In this document: positions 39,140-49,839 of the stretch, piece after piece | Position numbering within the stretch: position 1 is the stretch's first letter | How the letters are laid out: every line of letters begins with the position of its first letter | Origin: Sphingomonas sp. | GTDB lineage: Bacteria; Pseudomonadota; Alphaproteobacteria; Sphingomonadales; Sphingomonadaceae | Reading direction: 5' to 3' | NCBI RefSeq assembly: GCF_004799495.1 | Contig: NZ_SSMY01000004.1 | Span: 62,001-126,000, forward strand | Length of the DNA stretch: 64,000 nucleotides | Made by a program: the position numbers and the translations under genes | The notes under the pieces: model-generated | What the model was told of the DNA's origin: nothing | Seen by the model: the letters and a program-made list of their open reading frames with translations, nothing else | Database searches by the model: none

Positions 39140-40990
39140 ATGGCGGTACCCTTCGATGTCGTCGTCACGATCGGCGGCCAGTCGTTCGTCGACGGGCTGT
39201 GGCGCATCTTCGGCCCTGCGCTCGAGCGGCTGCAGGCTCCGCTGCCGATCGCACTCCCTGGCTTCGCCAACGCGCGGATGCGGATCACCAATCTGATCCC
39301 CGAATTTCCCGGCACCGTGCCCACCGACGGGCTCGAAATCGTCGCGACGATCGAACTGACGGCCGAAGCGCTGATCCACGTTCTAACGAGGTCCGACGGC
39401 GTGCAGATCGCGCTCGGTCCGCAACCGGTCGAGCTTCCGGCGCAAACCGGCAGTTTGACCAACATCGTCTTCAGCGGCCCGCTCAACATCGGCACGGGTG
39501 CAGGCGCGCTCAATCTGCCGCCGCTTTCGGGAACGCTGGGGCTGCCCGCCACGCTCGACGTGCCCGGCATCCCGCTCCCAGCGGTGGCACCGGTCCCGCT
39601 CGACCTGACCCCGAACATGCCGCTAATCATGTCGTCGATCGCGCGCCTGTCGGTTTCCTCGCCCACGATCACCACACGGCCCGGGCTGATGTTCGTGACA
39701 GGCCCGGTCGGCGTGCTGCCACCCACGCTGATCGACCCCAATCTGGCCGCCACATTGCTGCCCAAACTGCAGAGCGCGGTCGATGTGCTGATCGGGCAGC
39801 TCGCCCTGCCCGTGCAAGTGCCGATCGACATCGCGATGGTCGATACGCTGATCGCACCGATCGCCGGTGTCGTCCGCGGCGCGCTCGACGAGGCGCTGAC
39901 GCTGCTGGTCGCCGAAACCGGCCGCGTGATCTTCCCGGCGCACGATGGCACGACGTCGTGCGATGTCGGCGCGCTGCCGTCGAGCGCGCACGCCACGCTG
40001 ACCGCGTCGGCGGCGAACGGCTATAACCTGCAGGTCGCATTTCTGCGGCCGGGATCGACCGGCACGATCGAGACCCAGGTGCCCAATCCGAACGTCGGGA
40101 CGACTGGCTGCCACGTTCTGATCGGCAATGCCTTCGTCCTCGACCTCCTCGTCTGCCTGGTCGAGCAATTACCGGCGTTCGTGTTGCCCAAGAAGGGCGT
40201 GATCCAGACTACGCCGCACCATGACGTCCGCGACCAGCCGCATCGCAATTGCGTCAACTTCACCGGCGTGACCGCGTCGTTCGGCGCCTTCGCGCTGGGC
40301 GGAGGCCCGACCGACGGCATATCGGTCTGCATCGACGGCCAGGATAACGAGGCGAAGACCTTCTCGCTGGTCGGCAAGTTCGTCCAGGACATTCCCAACC
40401 CGGTCCCGTTCCTCAACAGTGCCGTGTCGTCGATCCTCAAGCTGAGCGCGGAATTCGTCCTGCCGGTGACGTTCGATCTGGACGATGTCGCGGCATTGTC
40501 CAACTTGCGAGTGATCGAAGACAAGGACCCGCTCTTCGTCGATGCCAGCGTGAGCCCGTCATGGGCGCTGATCGCTGCCATCCTCGTATTCGGCGCGCTG
40601 TCCGGCGTGCTCGCGTTCCTGTTCGCTAGCGCCGCAATCGTGATCGTGGTGCTGGACCTGCTGGTCGTCATGGCGATCTATCTGGTGTGCGGGGTGCTGT
40701 CCTATTTCCTCAGCAACGCCGTGCCGACGGTGCTGGCGGGCGCGTCGCTGGTCAAATCGCCGGTCGCGGTCCCGCCGGGGGTGTTCGAAGCGTTCGGCAA
40801 GCTGTCACCGGTGACGGTCAAGGTCGACGATCTCACGTCGTTCGGCGTCCTCCACACTCCGGTATCGCCGTGGGCATTGCTGCCGCGCATCGGCGTGCCG
40901 CGGCGCAAGCAGATTGATGGTGGCGACGGCGGCAGCGGCCCGATCACGACGACCAATGTCCCGCCGGCGCCGCCGCATCCGGAAGGATAG
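39140..40990 (+). CDS. large orphan membrane protein of unknown function
   Basis: 616 residues, no signal peptide. Residues 1-250 are rich in alternating hydrophobic strands with many Leu-Pro turns (LNLPPLSGTLGLPATLDVPGIPLPAVAPVPLDLTP) and amphipathic helices, somewhat like TULIP or LEA/WHy lipid-binding folds. Residues ~270-410 hold six cysteines (C274, C324, C339, C371, C397). Two membrane helices follow at ~476-498 and ~500-524, then a Pro-rich tail. AAGGGAGAG precedes the ATG. Single gene with its own terminator. Function unknown; the fold guess is weak. Confidence 0.75.
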   Translation: MAVPFDVVVTIGGQSFVDGLWRIFGPALERLQAPLPIALPGFANARMRITNLIPEFPGTVPTDGLEIVATIELTAEALIHVLTRSDGVQIALGPQPVELPAQTGSLTNIVFSGPLNIGTGAGALNLPPLSGTLGLPATLDVPGIPLPAVAPVPLDLTPNMPLIMSSIARLSVSSPTITTRPGLMFVTGPVGVLPPTLIDPNLAATLLPKLQSAVDVLIGQLALPVQVPIDIAMVDTLIAPIAGVVRGALDEALTLLVAETGRVIFPAHDGTTSCDVGALPSSAHATLTASAANGYNLQVAFLRPGSTGTIETQVPNPNVGTTGCHVLIGNAFVLDLLVCLVEQLPAFVLPKKGVIQTTPHHDVRDQPHRNCVNFTGVTASFGAFALGGGPTDGISVCIDGQDNEAKTFSLVGKFVQDIPNPVPFLNSAVSSILKLSAEFVLPVTFDLDDVAALSNLRVIEDKDPLFVDASVSPSWALIAAILVFGALSGVLAFLFASAAIVIVVLDLLVVMAIYLVCGVLSYFLSNAVPTVLAGASLVKSPVAVPPGVFEAFGKLSPVTVKVDDLTSFGVLHTPVSPWALLPRIGVPRRKQIDGGDGGSGPITTTNVPPAPPHPEG

Positions 40991-41012
40991 GGCTTAGGAC
41001 GCCACAAACAAG

Positions 41013-41047
41013 AAGGGCGGCCCGTTGCGGGGCCGCCCTTTCTTTTT
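41013..41047 (+). terminator. strong rho-independent terminator after the orphan gene
   Basis: AAGGGCGGCCC (41013-41023) pairs perfectly with GGGCCGCCCTT (41030-41040), loop GTTGCG, followed by TCTTTTT. Confidence 0.92.
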
Positions 41048-41057
41048 GCAGCGCCGC

Positions 41058-41167
41058 CACGGAATAAATCCGTGAGCCTGCCCCCGCTAAGGCGGGGGTC
41101 GGACGGGGCGTTGCCCCGCCGGCCGGCGCTACGAGTCCTTGAATAGCTCGCGCTATTCCAGGCTCGT
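41058..41167. repeat. cluster of four hairpins next to rpsI
   Basis: Four consecutive dyads: CACGGA/TCCGTG (41058-41074), CCCCCGC/GCGGGGG (41081-41098), CGGGGC/GCCCCG (41104-41118), and an imperfect 15-bp stem with core GAATAG/CTATTC (41131-41167). The last ends at the rpsI stop and may be its terminator. The block looks like a composite extragenic palindrome. Confidence 0.6.
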
Positions 41168-41695
41168 TTAACGCTTCGAGAACTGGAAACTGCGACGCGC
41201 CTTGGCGCGGCCGTACTTCTTGCGCTCGACGGTGCGGCTGTCGCGGGTCAGGAAGCCGGCGCGCTTCACCTGCGTGCGCAGGATCGGCTCGTACTTCGTG
41301 ATCGCCTGGCTGATGCCGTGCTTGACCGCACCGGCCTGGCCTGACAGCCCACCGCCCTTGACGGTCGCGACGACGTCATACTGGCCCTCGCGCTCGGCGA
41401 CGCCGAACACCTGGTTGATGACGAGACGCAGCGTCGGGCGCGCGAAGTAATTCTCGAAATCGCGGCCGTTGATCGTGATCTTGCCCGTGCCCGGCTTCAG
41501 CCAGACGCGCGCGACGGCGTCCTTGCGGCGGCCGGTCGCATAGGCGCGGCCCTGCGCGTCGATTTCCTGCTCGCGCAGCGGGGCCGGCTCGGGCGCCGGG
41601 CCGCTGTTGTTGGTGTCCGCCGCGGCAACGACCGCGTCCGGGGTCTGGCTGATCACGTTGCCGAGATCGGCGAGGGACTGGCGTTCATCGGCCAT
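41168..41695 (-). CDS. rpsI: 30S ribosomal protein S9
   Basis: 175 residues. The conserved S9 core starts at about residue 50 ([27 protein letters not shown]) and ends with the tRNA-contacting tail [14 protein letters not shown]. The ~48-residue N-terminal extension is acidic and typical of sphingomonads. Its ATG shares a base with the rplM stop (TAATG). Confidence 0.97.
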   Translation of the reverse strand: MADERQSLADLGNVISQTPDAVVAAADTNNSGPAPEPAPLREQEIDAQGRAYATGRRKDAVARVWLKPGTGKITINGRDFENYFARPTLRLVINQVFGVAEREGQYDVVATVKGGGLSGQAGAVKHGISQAITKYEPILRTQVKRAGFLTRDSRTVERKKYGRAKARRSFQFSKR

Positions 41696-42174
41696 TATGC
41701 GCCCACCTTATTCTTGCGGCTCATCGCCGCGATATCCAAAACTTCGGGGTTCTGCGCTTCGTGCGGATGCTCGGCACCGGCGAAGATGCGCAGGTTGCGC
41801 AGCTGCTGACGGCCCAGCGGCCCGCGCGGGATCATCCGCTCGACCGCCTTTTCCAGCACGCGCTCCGGGAAACGACCCTCGAGCACCTTGCCCGCGGTGA
41901 TACCCTTGATGCCGCCGGCGTAACCGGTGTGCTTGTAATAGACCTTGTCGGCCAGCTTCTTGCCGGTGAACTTCACCTTGTCGGCGTTGATGACGATGAC
42001 GTTGTCACCGCAATCGACGTGCGGAGTATAGCTGGTCTTGTGCTTGCCGCGCAGCACGTTGGCGATCACCACCGCGGCGCGACCGACCACCAGGCCGTCG
42101 GCATCGACGATGTGCCATTTCTTTTCCACTTCGTGCGGCTTGGCCGACTTGGTGGTCTTCATCAGCGCCTTCAT
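41695..42174 (-). CDS. rplM: 50S ribosomal protein L13
   Basis: 159 residues. [29 protein letters not shown] opens the protein, and [23 protein letters not shown] and [20 protein letters not shown] are L13 signatures. First gene of the rplM-rpsI operon. A TTGACT-type promoter lies 66-94 bases upstream. Confidence 0.97.
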   Translation of the reverse strand: MKALMKTTKSAKPHEVEKKWHIVDADGLVVGRAAVVIANVLRGKHKTSYTPHVDCGDNVIVINADKVKFTGKKLADKVYYKHTGYAGGIKGITAGKVLEGRFPERVLEKAVERMIPRGPLGRQQLRNLRIFAGAEHPHEAQNPEVLDIAAMSRKNKVGA

Positions 42175-42239
42175 GGGCTGTGACCTCTTGGTTATGAAAT
42201 AAGAAGCGCGGCCGGTTGCCCAGCCGCGTCGGTGGCGGC

Positions 42240-42268
42240 CAGATGCAGACTGACACGCACAAAGTCAA
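42240..42268 (-). promoter_or_regulatory. probable rplM promoter
   Basis: On the minus strand TTGACT (42268-42263) is followed after 17 bases by CATCTG (42245-42240). The -35 is near consensus, the -10 weak, as in many alphaproteobacterial housekeeping promoters. Confidence 0.45.
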
Positions 42269-42295
42269 GCAAAACCGCGCTTTTGCTGACGGGTA

Positions 42296-43330
42296 TTATG
42301 ATACCGGAGACGGTTTACCGCGTCCGACGACGTGGATGCCCCAAGTCACTGCGACCACCAGTAACGCCCCGACGAGCTGATGCAGCCCGGCGAGCGTCAC
42401 GTTCACCTCGCTCATCACCGTCGAGATACCGAGCAGGATCTGCGTCCCGAACGCGATGTGGATCGCGACCGACGCGCAGCGGTCGATCGGCTTCACCCTG
42501 CGCGCGAGCAGCACCAGCATCGCGACCACGACCCACGCCCACCAGCGATGGATGAAATGGACGATGGCCGGATCGTCGAACAGCATCATGCCGAGCGATT
42601 CACCGCTCTGCGTCGCGCCGGGGAAGAGCTGTCCGTTCATCAGCGGCCAGTCCTTCGCGACCAACCCTGCGCGAAGGCCCGCCATCAGCGCGCCGTAGAG
42701 GAGTTGCACCGCCAGTACGGTGCCCGCCGCCAGCCCGAATCCGGTCAGCCGCGCCGGCCGCGCCGCCGGATCGCGCGCCAGTCTGCGAAGGTCGAGCGCG
42801 GTCCACACCATCCCGGCGAGGGTGAACAGCGCCGTCAGCAGATGCGTCGCGAGCCAGCCCGGCGCGACTTCGGTCCGGTGCGTCAGCCCCGACCGCACCA
42901 TCAGCCAGCCGAACGTCCCTTGCAGACAGATTAGCGCGAACAGCGCGAACAGCCGCCAGAAATAGCCGCGCGGAATCTGCCGCCTGACCGCGAACCAGAC
43001 GAACGGAATCAGGAACGCCATCCCGATGATCCGCCCGAGGAAGCGGTGGAGATATTCCCAGAAGAAGATCGCCTGAAACCCGGCGAGCGTCATGCCGTGG
43101 TTGAGCGCCTCGTACTGGGGGATGCGGCGGTAATTGGCGAACTCGGCCTGCCACTGCGCGTCGGTCAGCGGCGGGACGATCCCGGTCAGCGGCTTCCACT
43201 CGGTGATCGACAGCCCCGATTCGGTGAGCCGCGTGACCCCGCCCACCACGACGATCGCGACGATCAGCGCGGCGACGGCGTAGAGCCAGGTGGCGATGGC
43301 GCGGGGGCGGATGGTTCGGATCGATGACAT
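42296..43330 (-). CDS. ctaA: haem A synthase (CtaA/COX15)
   Basis: 344 residues, eight membrane helices. It oxidises the haem O methyl group to make haem A for cytochrome c oxidase. VVVGGVTRLTESGLSITEWKP, EYLHRFLGRIIG, LTHRTEVAPGWLATHLLTA, HFIHRWWAW and GLHQLVGALLV carry the haem-ligand histidines. The ATG at 43330 is preferred; an ATG at 43348 abuts a palindromic repeat. Confidence 0.95.
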   Translation of the reverse strand: MSSIRTIRPRAIATWLYAVAALIVAIVVVGGVTRLTESGLSITEWKPLTGIVPPLTDAQWQAEFANYRRIPQYEALNHGMTLAGFQAIFFWEYLHRFLGRIIGMAFLIPFVWFAVRRQIPRGYFWRLFALFALICLQGTFGWLMVRSGLTHRTEVAPGWLATHLLTALFTLAGMVWTALDLRRLARDPAARPARLTGFGLAAGTVLAVQLLYGALMAGLRAGLVAKDWPLMNGQLFPGATQSGESLGMMLFDDPAIVHFIHRWWAWVVVAMLVLLARRVKPIDRCASVAIHIAFGTQILLGISTVMSEVNVTLAGLHQLVGALLVVAVTWGIHVVGRGKPSPVS

Positions 43331-43351
43331 GGCCGCGCCCATACCCATCCC

Positions 43352-43425
43352 GTCATCCCGGCGAAAGCTGGGATCTCAGGCTGGATCGCAATGCTGCACG
43401 AGACCCCAGCTTTCGCTGGGGTGAC
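43352..43425. repeat. extragenic palindrome (GTCATCCCGGCGAAAGC type)
   Basis: Two 26-base arms (43352-43377 and 43400-43425) with three mismatches, loop 22 bases. The core CAGCGAAAGCTGGG recurs in many alphaproteobacterial intergenic regions. It lies between ctaA and the BamF-like gene. Confidence 0.85.
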
Positions 43426-43431
43426 GGCAAA

Positions 43432-43845
43432 TCAGTTCGCCGCGACCCGCGCGTTCTGGCCGTCACCTTCGGGCGCGGCGACGATGTCGCGCGTGGTGCC
43501 GCCCTTGTCGACGATCTTGGTGTCGGGATCGCCGGCATCCGAGCGAACGCCCGGGCTCGCCGAATCACCGCCGGCCTGGTCGAGCGTCGAGCGTTCGGCC
43601 TGGCTGCGCGGCGCGGGGCCGCCGAACAAGGCGTCGAGCGCCTGTGCCGACGGGTTGTTGTCCTGCGGGCGAGCGACGCCGGGCTGCGGCGGGCGCAGCG
43701 AGAAATCGGGCGGCACGACCAGCGGCTGGCTGCGCGCGACGGCATATTCGTCGGGGCGTGCCCGGTCGAACCCGCTACGATGCGCGCATCCGGACAGCAA
43801 CGCGGCAACGCCCGCAACGGCGACGATCGACACAAGCTTACGCAT
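43432..43845 (-). CDS. BamF-like DUF3035 lipoprotein
   Basis: 137 residues. The lipobox is LLSGCAH (C20), so the protein is anchored in a membrane, probably the outer one. RPDEYAVARSQPLVVPPDFSLRPPQPG is the signature of DUF3035, whose Caulobacter member is the BamF subunit of the outer-membrane assembly machine. It starts inside lspA (eight-base overlap), and LspA would process this very protein. Confidence 0.82.
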   Translation of the reverse strand: MRKLVSIVAVAGVAALLSGCAHRSGFDRARPDEYAVARSQPLVVPPDFSLRPPQPGVARPQDNNPSAQALDALFGGPAPRSQAERSTLDQAGGDSASPGVRSDAGDPDTKIVDKGGTTRDIVAAPEGDGQNARVAAN

Positions 43846-44365
43846 TCGAATTCTCCACTTCGCTCGGCTCTATGCCCTGCACAGTCTTGGGCTTGTCACG
43901 CACCAGCAAGGCACGCGCGAGCAGGATGAGCACCCCCACCGTAATCGCGGTGTCGGCAAGATTGAAGGTCAAAAACGGCGACCAGGTGCCGAAGTGCAGA
44001 TCGGCATAGTCCTGCACGTAGCCGAGCCGCACGCGATCGACGATATTGCCGAGTGCCCCACCCGCGATCATGCCGAGCGCGAACTGGTCGGTGCGGTTGG
44101 CTTCGCGCCACATCCATACCAGCACCGCGAGCGCGATGGCGCCGGTGAGGACGACGAGCATCCACGAATGTTCGGGCGCGACGCGCAGGAAACCGAGCGA
44201 CACGCCGGGGTTGTGGACGTTCTGCAGCTTGAAGATCGGCAGGACTTCGCGCTCCGCGCCTTCATAGGTCAGACCGATCGGTCCGACGACGAGCCACTTG
44301 ATGACCTGATCGACCGCGAAGAACGCGATCGCCGCGATCAGCCCGACCTTGGGCACCTTCCCCAT
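43838..44365 (-). CDS. lspA: lipoprotein signal peptidase II
   Basis: 175 residues, four membrane helices. The aspartate-protease dyad lies in GNIVDRVRLGYVQDYADLHF and FNLADTAI. NVHNPGVSLGFL is also conserved. It removes signal peptides from lipoproteins. ATG at 44365 overlaps the ileS stop (ATGA); the open frame upstream is not family sequence. Confidence 0.96.
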   Translation of the reverse strand: MGKVPKVGLIAAIAFFAVDQVIKWLVVGPIGLTYEGAEREVLPIFKLQNVHNPGVSLGFLRVAPEHSWMLVVLTGAIALAVLVWMWREANRTDQFALGMIAGGALGNIVDRVRLGYVQDYADLHFGTWSPFLTFNLADTAITVGVLILLARALLVRDKPKTVQGIEPSEVENSNA

Positions 44366-47259
44366 CACTTCACTGCCTCTGCACAGCGGTCGCACAGGCC
44401 ACCGTCCGCCGCCACTTCGGGCAGATGGCGCCAGCAACGGCCGCATTTATGGAAATCGGTACGCGCGACCGACAAGTCGCCCTGTGCGACTTTCGCGACG
44501 ATGAACGTCTCGGCCAGCGCATCGGCGTCGGCGGGCAGCTCGGGCACGGTCACCTCAGCCTCGAGGCTCGACTTGATCACCTTGTCGCGGCGGAACGGCT
44601 CGATCGCCTCGGTCACCTGCACGCGCAGGCGGCGGATGTCGTCCCAATTGGTCGCGGTCGGCATGTCGCCGGGCAATTTGGGCAGCACCGGCCAGTCGAG
44701 GAGGTGCACCGAGCCTGCATCCGCTGCATTGGCCTCGCTCGGGAAGCGCGTCTGCCACGCCTCTTCGGCGGTGAAGCACAGGATCGGCGCGGCGTAGCGG
44801 ACGAGCGCGTGGAACAGCGTGTCGAGCACAGTGCGATACGCGCGCCGCTTGGGGTCGGTCGGCGCGTCGCAATAGAGGCAGTCCTTGCGGATATCGAAGA
44901 AGAACGCCGACAGATCGTCCTGCGCGAAATCGGTGAGCAGGCGGAGATAGCGGTTGAACTCGAACCCTTCCGCCGCCGCCTTCAATTCGACATCGAGCTG
45001 GCCGAGCAGGTCGAGCACGTAGCGTTCGAGCTCGGGCATGTCGTCCGTCGCGACTCGTTCGTTCTCGTCGAACCCATCGAGCGCGCCCAGCAGATAGCGG
45101 AAGGTGTTGCGCAGCTTGCGATACGCGTCGGACGCGGTGCCGAGCACTTCCTTGCCGATCCGCACGTCGTCGAAATAGTCGGTCGACGCGACCCACATGC
45201 GCAGGATGTCGGCGCCCGATTCCTGGATGATCTTCAGCGGATCGACGACGTTGCCGAGACTCTTCGACATCTTGCGCCCGTTGCCGTCGAGCGCGAAGCC
45301 GTGTGTCAGCACGGCATCGTATGGCGCGCGGCCGCGCGTGCCGCAGCTTTCGAGCAAGCTGGACTGGAACCAGCCGCGATGCTGGTCCGAGCCTTCGAGA
45401 TAGAGGTCCGCGCGGACGCCCTCGCCATAGCGCGCCTCGATCGTGAAGGCGTGGCTGGAGCCGGAATCGAACCACACGTCGAGAATGTCGTTCTGCGGCT
45501 CGTAATCGGCGAGAGCGTAGTTCGGGCCGAGCAGCGCCTGGTGGTCGGCGGTGAACCATGCATCCGCGCCGCCCGCCTTGAAGGCGTCGACGATCCGATC
45601 GTTGACCGCGGTGTCGCGGAGGTATTCGCCCGTCGCGCGGTTGACGTAGAGCGCGATCGGCACGCCCCACGCGCGCTGGCGGCTGATCACCCAGTCCGGA
45701 CGGCCCTCGACCATCGATCGGATGCGGTTCTGGCTGCGTTCGGGCACCCAGCGCGTCCGCTCGATCGCATCGAGCGCGAGTTCGCGCAGCGTCGGGCCGT
45801 TACCCTGCGCATGGCCGAGCATCGGATCGAACCCGGGCGTATTGTCCAGCATAGGTGGCAGCGGCGGCATCAGCGCCTCGGCCGGGGTCGCACCCGCGCC
45901 GCGCTGGCTCTGGTCCATCGGGATGAACCACTGCGGCGTCGCGCGCTGGATCACCTTGGCTTTGGATCGCCACGAATGCGGATAGGAATGCGCGAAATCG
46001 TCGCTCGCCGCTAGCAACGCGCCAACGCTCCGCAGATCGCTGCAGATCGGCCCGTCGGACGCCACGAACTTCTTGTTGATGACGCTCCCCTGCCCGCCGA
46101 GCCACGCCCAGTCGGGTCGATAGAAGCCCGCGCCGTCGACCGCGAACACCGGGTCGATGCCGTGCGCCCTGCACAGCAGGAAATCGTCCTCGCCGTGATC
46201 GGGCGCCATGTGGACTAGGCCCGTGCCCTGATCGGTGGTGACGAAATCGCCAGGGAGGAACGGGCGCGGCCGCGCGAAGAAGCCGCCGAGATGGTGCATC
46301 GGGTGGCGGGCAATCAATCCGACAAAATGCTCAGGCTTCAACCGCCAACGGGGTTGCCCGGCAGGATCTTCGTTCGTCCAGCCCGTCCGTTTCTCGAACT
46401 CTGGGAAGAGCTTTTCGGCGATCAGAACCGATCTCATCTCGTCGCCATTGCCGACGAGATAAACGGCGTACTCGATATCTGGGTTGTAAGCGATCGCTTG
46501 ATTGACCGGGATCGTCCACGGCGTCGTAGTCCATATGACGACCTCGGAATCCCACATGCCATCCGGAGCGTTAGGAGCTTCCGCTATCTCAAACGCCACG
46601 TCGATCTGCGTCGACACGACATCCTCATATTCGACCTCGGCCTCGGCCAGCGCGGTCTTTTCCACGGGTGACCACATCACCGGCTTGGCGCCGCGATAGA
46701 GCTGGCCGCTTTCGGCGAACTTGAGCAATTCACCGACGATCACCGCTTCCGACGCATAGTTCATCGTCAGATACGGATCGTCCCATTCGCCCATCACGCC
46801 GAGCCGCTCGAACTGCTCGCGCTGCACCGCGACCCATTTCTCGGCATAGGCGCGGCATTCGGCGCGGAACTGCGCGACCGGCACGTCGTCCTTGTTCAGC
46901 TTCTTCGCGCGATACGCTTCCTCGACCTTCCACTCGATCGGCAGGCCGTGGCAGTCCCAGCCCGGAACGTACGGCGCGTCCTTGCCGAGCAGCGTCTGGC
47001 TGCGGACGACGATGTCCTTCAGCACCTTGTTCATCGCATGGCCCATATGGATGTCGCCGTTGGCGTAGGGGGGGCCGTCGTGGAGGATAAAGCGTTTGCG
47101 GTCTTTCCGCTGCTCGCGGAGCTTCCCGTACAGATCCATCGCCGCCCAGCGCGCGAGGATCGCCGGCTCCTTCGCCGCGAGCCCGGCCTTCATCGGAAAG
47201 TCGGTCTTGGGCAGGAAGACGGTGTCGCGGTAATCGGCGGGAGGGGTCGGATCAGTCAT
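44365..47259 (-). CDS. ileS: isoleucyl-tRNA synthetase
   Basis: 964 residues, class I synthetase. The ATP site is YANGDIHMGHAMN (HIGH) and NGRKMSKSLGN (KMSKS). VIWTTTPWTIPVNQAI belongs to the editing domain. The C-terminal zinc knuckle is CGRCWRHLPEVAADGGLCDRC. ATG at 47259 gives the standard N-terminus; an upstream ATG (47298) lies toward the repeat element. Operon ileS-lspA-bamF-like. Confidence 0.97.
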   Translation of the reverse strand: MTDPTPPADYRDTVFLPKTDFPMKAGLAAKEPAILARWAAMDLYGKLREQRKDRKRFILHDGPPYANGDIHMGHAMNKVLKDIVVRSQTLLGKDAPYVPGWDCHGLPIEWKVEEAYRAKKLNKDDVPVAQFRAECRAYAEKWVAVQREQFERLGVMGEWDDPYLTMNYASEAVIVGELLKFAESGQLYRGAKPVMWSPVEKTALAEAEVEYEDVVSTQIDVAFEIAEAPNAPDGMWDSEVVIWTTTPWTIPVNQAIAYNPDIEYAVYLVGNGDEMRSVLIAEKLFPEFEKRTGWTNEDPAGQPRWRLKPEHFVGLIARHPMHHLGGFFARPRPFLPGDFVTTDQGTGLVHMAPDHGEDDFLLCRAHGIDPVFAVDGAGFYRPDWAWLGGQGSVINKKFVASDGPICSDLRSVGALLAASDDFAHSYPHSWRSKAKVIQRATPQWFIPMDQSQRGAGATPAEALMPPLPPMLDNTPGFDPMLGHAQGNGPTLRELALDAIERTRWVPERSQNRIRSMVEGRPDWVISRQRAWGVPIALYVNRATGEYLRDTAVNDRIVDAFKAGGADAWFTADHQALLGPNYALADYEPQNDILDVWFDSGSSHAFTIEARYGEGVRADLYLEGSDQHRGWFQSSLLESCGTRGRAPYDAVLTHGFALDGNGRKMSKSLGNVVDPLKIIQESGADILRMWVASTDYFDDVRIGKEVLGTASDAYRKLRNTFRYLLGALDGFDENERVATDDMPELERYVLDLLGQLDVELKAAAEGFEFNRYLRLLTDFAQDDLSAFFFDIRKDCLYCDAPTDPKRRAYRTVLDTLFHALVRYAAPILCFTAEEAWQTRFPSEANAADAGSVHLLDWPVLPKLPGDMPTATNWDDIRRLRVQVTEAIEPFRRDKVIKSSLEAEVTVPELPADADALAETFIVAKVAQGDLSVARTDFHKCGRCWRHLPEVAADGGLCDRCAEAVK

Positions 47260-47304
47260 AGGTTGGCGGGCATTAGCGGAGGTTTCCGAGCGCGTCATCC
47301 AAAT

Positions 47305-47434
47305 CCTCCCCGTTCACGGGGAGGTGGCAGCGCGAAGTGCTGACGGAGGGGGCGGGCCGCGAACGATTCGCCTGCCGTCCGCCCCCTCCACCACCGAGCT
47401 ACGCTCGGCGATCCCCCTCCCCGTCCCGGGGAGG
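47305..47434. repeat. three-hairpin extragenic palindrome element, copy 2
   Basis: CCTCCCCG/CGGGGAGG (47305-47324), an 11-bp stem GGAGGGGGCGG (47345-47355) with CCGCCCCCTCC (47379-47389), and CCTCCCCG/CGGGGAGG (47416-47434). Same design and end hairpins as 17390-17513. It lies upstream of ileS. Confidence 0.85.
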
Positions 47435-47510
47435 ATTGTGCTGGCAATGTTGGATTTCGGCTGCCAACGTCGTCCAGCTCTTTGAATTCGTTGGATTCGG
47501 TCAGCCAAGA

Positions 47511-47532
47511 CGACGGCGTCGCAACGCCGTCG
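47511..47532 (-). terminator. hairpin after ribF
   Basis: CGACGGCGT pairs perfectly with ACGCCGTCG (9 bp, loop of four), 18 bases past the ribF stop. The decanucleotide TAGTGTCAAC is repeated at 47534 and 47545. There is no long T-run, so termination is plausible, not certain. Confidence 0.5.
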
Positions 47533-47549
47533 ATAGTGTCAACCTAGTG

Positions 47550-48476
47550 TCAACTTTGGAGGCGCCGCTTCGCCGTCGCCACGTCATCCGCCATCTGCGC
47601 CTTCAGCGCGTCGAGGCTGTCGAACTTCGCCTCGGGCCGGATGAAGTCGATCAGCTCGACCGCGATGCTCTGGCCGTACAGGTCGCCGTTGAAGTCGAAG
47701 AAATAGGGCTCGAGCAATTCGCGCGGCGGGTCGAAGGTCGGGCGCACACCCAGGTTCGCCGCACCGTCGAGCACGCGGCCGTCGGCTAATCGCCCGCGCA
47801 CCGCGTAAATCCCGAACCTCGGCCGCAGGTAATTCGCCATGTCTATATTCGCGGTCGGATAGCCGAGCGTGCGCCCGACCTTGTCGCCGTGCTGCACCGT
47901 GCCCTCGATCGTATAGGGCCGGGTCAACAGCCGCGCCGCCGCGCGCGGATCGCCGGCGCGCAGCGCCTCGCGGATGCGCGTCGACGACACCGTCTCGCCG
48001 TCGAGCTGCACCGGCGAGATCGTATCGACCGCGAAGCCGTTCAGCGCACCCAGCGCGCGCAGCAGCGGGATGTCGCCGCTCCGGCCTTTCCCGAAGGTGA
48101 AGTCCTCGCCCGTCGCGACCCCGGCCACGCCGAGATCGCCGACCAGGCATTGCGCGACGAACGCTTCCGCCGACAGCGCGGCGAGGGCGGCGTCGAACTC
48201 GAAGACGTACATCGCGTCCACGCCCGCGGCGGCGAACAGCGCGGCGCGCTGGTCGAGGCTGGTCAGCCGGAACCAATCGCTGTCGGGCCGGAAGTAGCGC
48301 ATCGGGTGCGGGTCGAACGTCGCGACGATCGCGGGCCCCCCGGCGTCCCGCGCGCGCGCCACCGCCGCGCCGACCACCGCCTGGTGCCCGAGGTGAAACC
48401 CGTCGAAATTGCCGAGCGCGACGTACCCGCCGCGAAACGCATCCGGCACCGCCGAGCCGCTGGAAAGCCGCTGCAT
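47550..48476 (-). CDS. ribF: bifunctional riboflavin kinase / FAD synthetase
   Basis: 308 residues. The N-terminal FAD synthetase has ALGNFDGFHLGHQAVV, FDPHPMRYF and SSTRIREAL. The C-terminal riboflavin kinase has GRTLGYPTANI and AANLGVRPTFD. It makes FMN and FAD. Start MQRLSSGS at 48476 is preferred over 48512, which would overlap folA. Confidence 0.95.
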   Translation of the reverse strand: MQRLSSGSAVPDAFRGGYVALGNFDGFHLGHQAVVGAAVARARDAGGPAIVATFDPHPMRYFRPDSDWFRLTSLDQRAALFAAAGVDAMYVFEFDAALAALSAEAFVAQCLVGDLGVAGVATGEDFTFGKGRSGDIPLLRALGALNGFAVDTISPVQLDGETVSSTRIREALRAGDPRAAARLLTRPYTIEGTVQHGDKVGRTLGYPTANIDMANYLRPRFGIYAVRGRLADGRVLDGAANLGVRPTFDPPRELLEPYFFDFNGDLYGQSIAVELIDFIRPEAKFDSLDALKAQMADDVATAKRRLQS

Positions 48477-48508
48477 GGCGGCGCCTTTAGGCGGGCCGCG
48501 CCGGTTAC

Positions 48509-49835
<1,327 letters not shown>

Positions 49836-49839
<4 letters not shown>

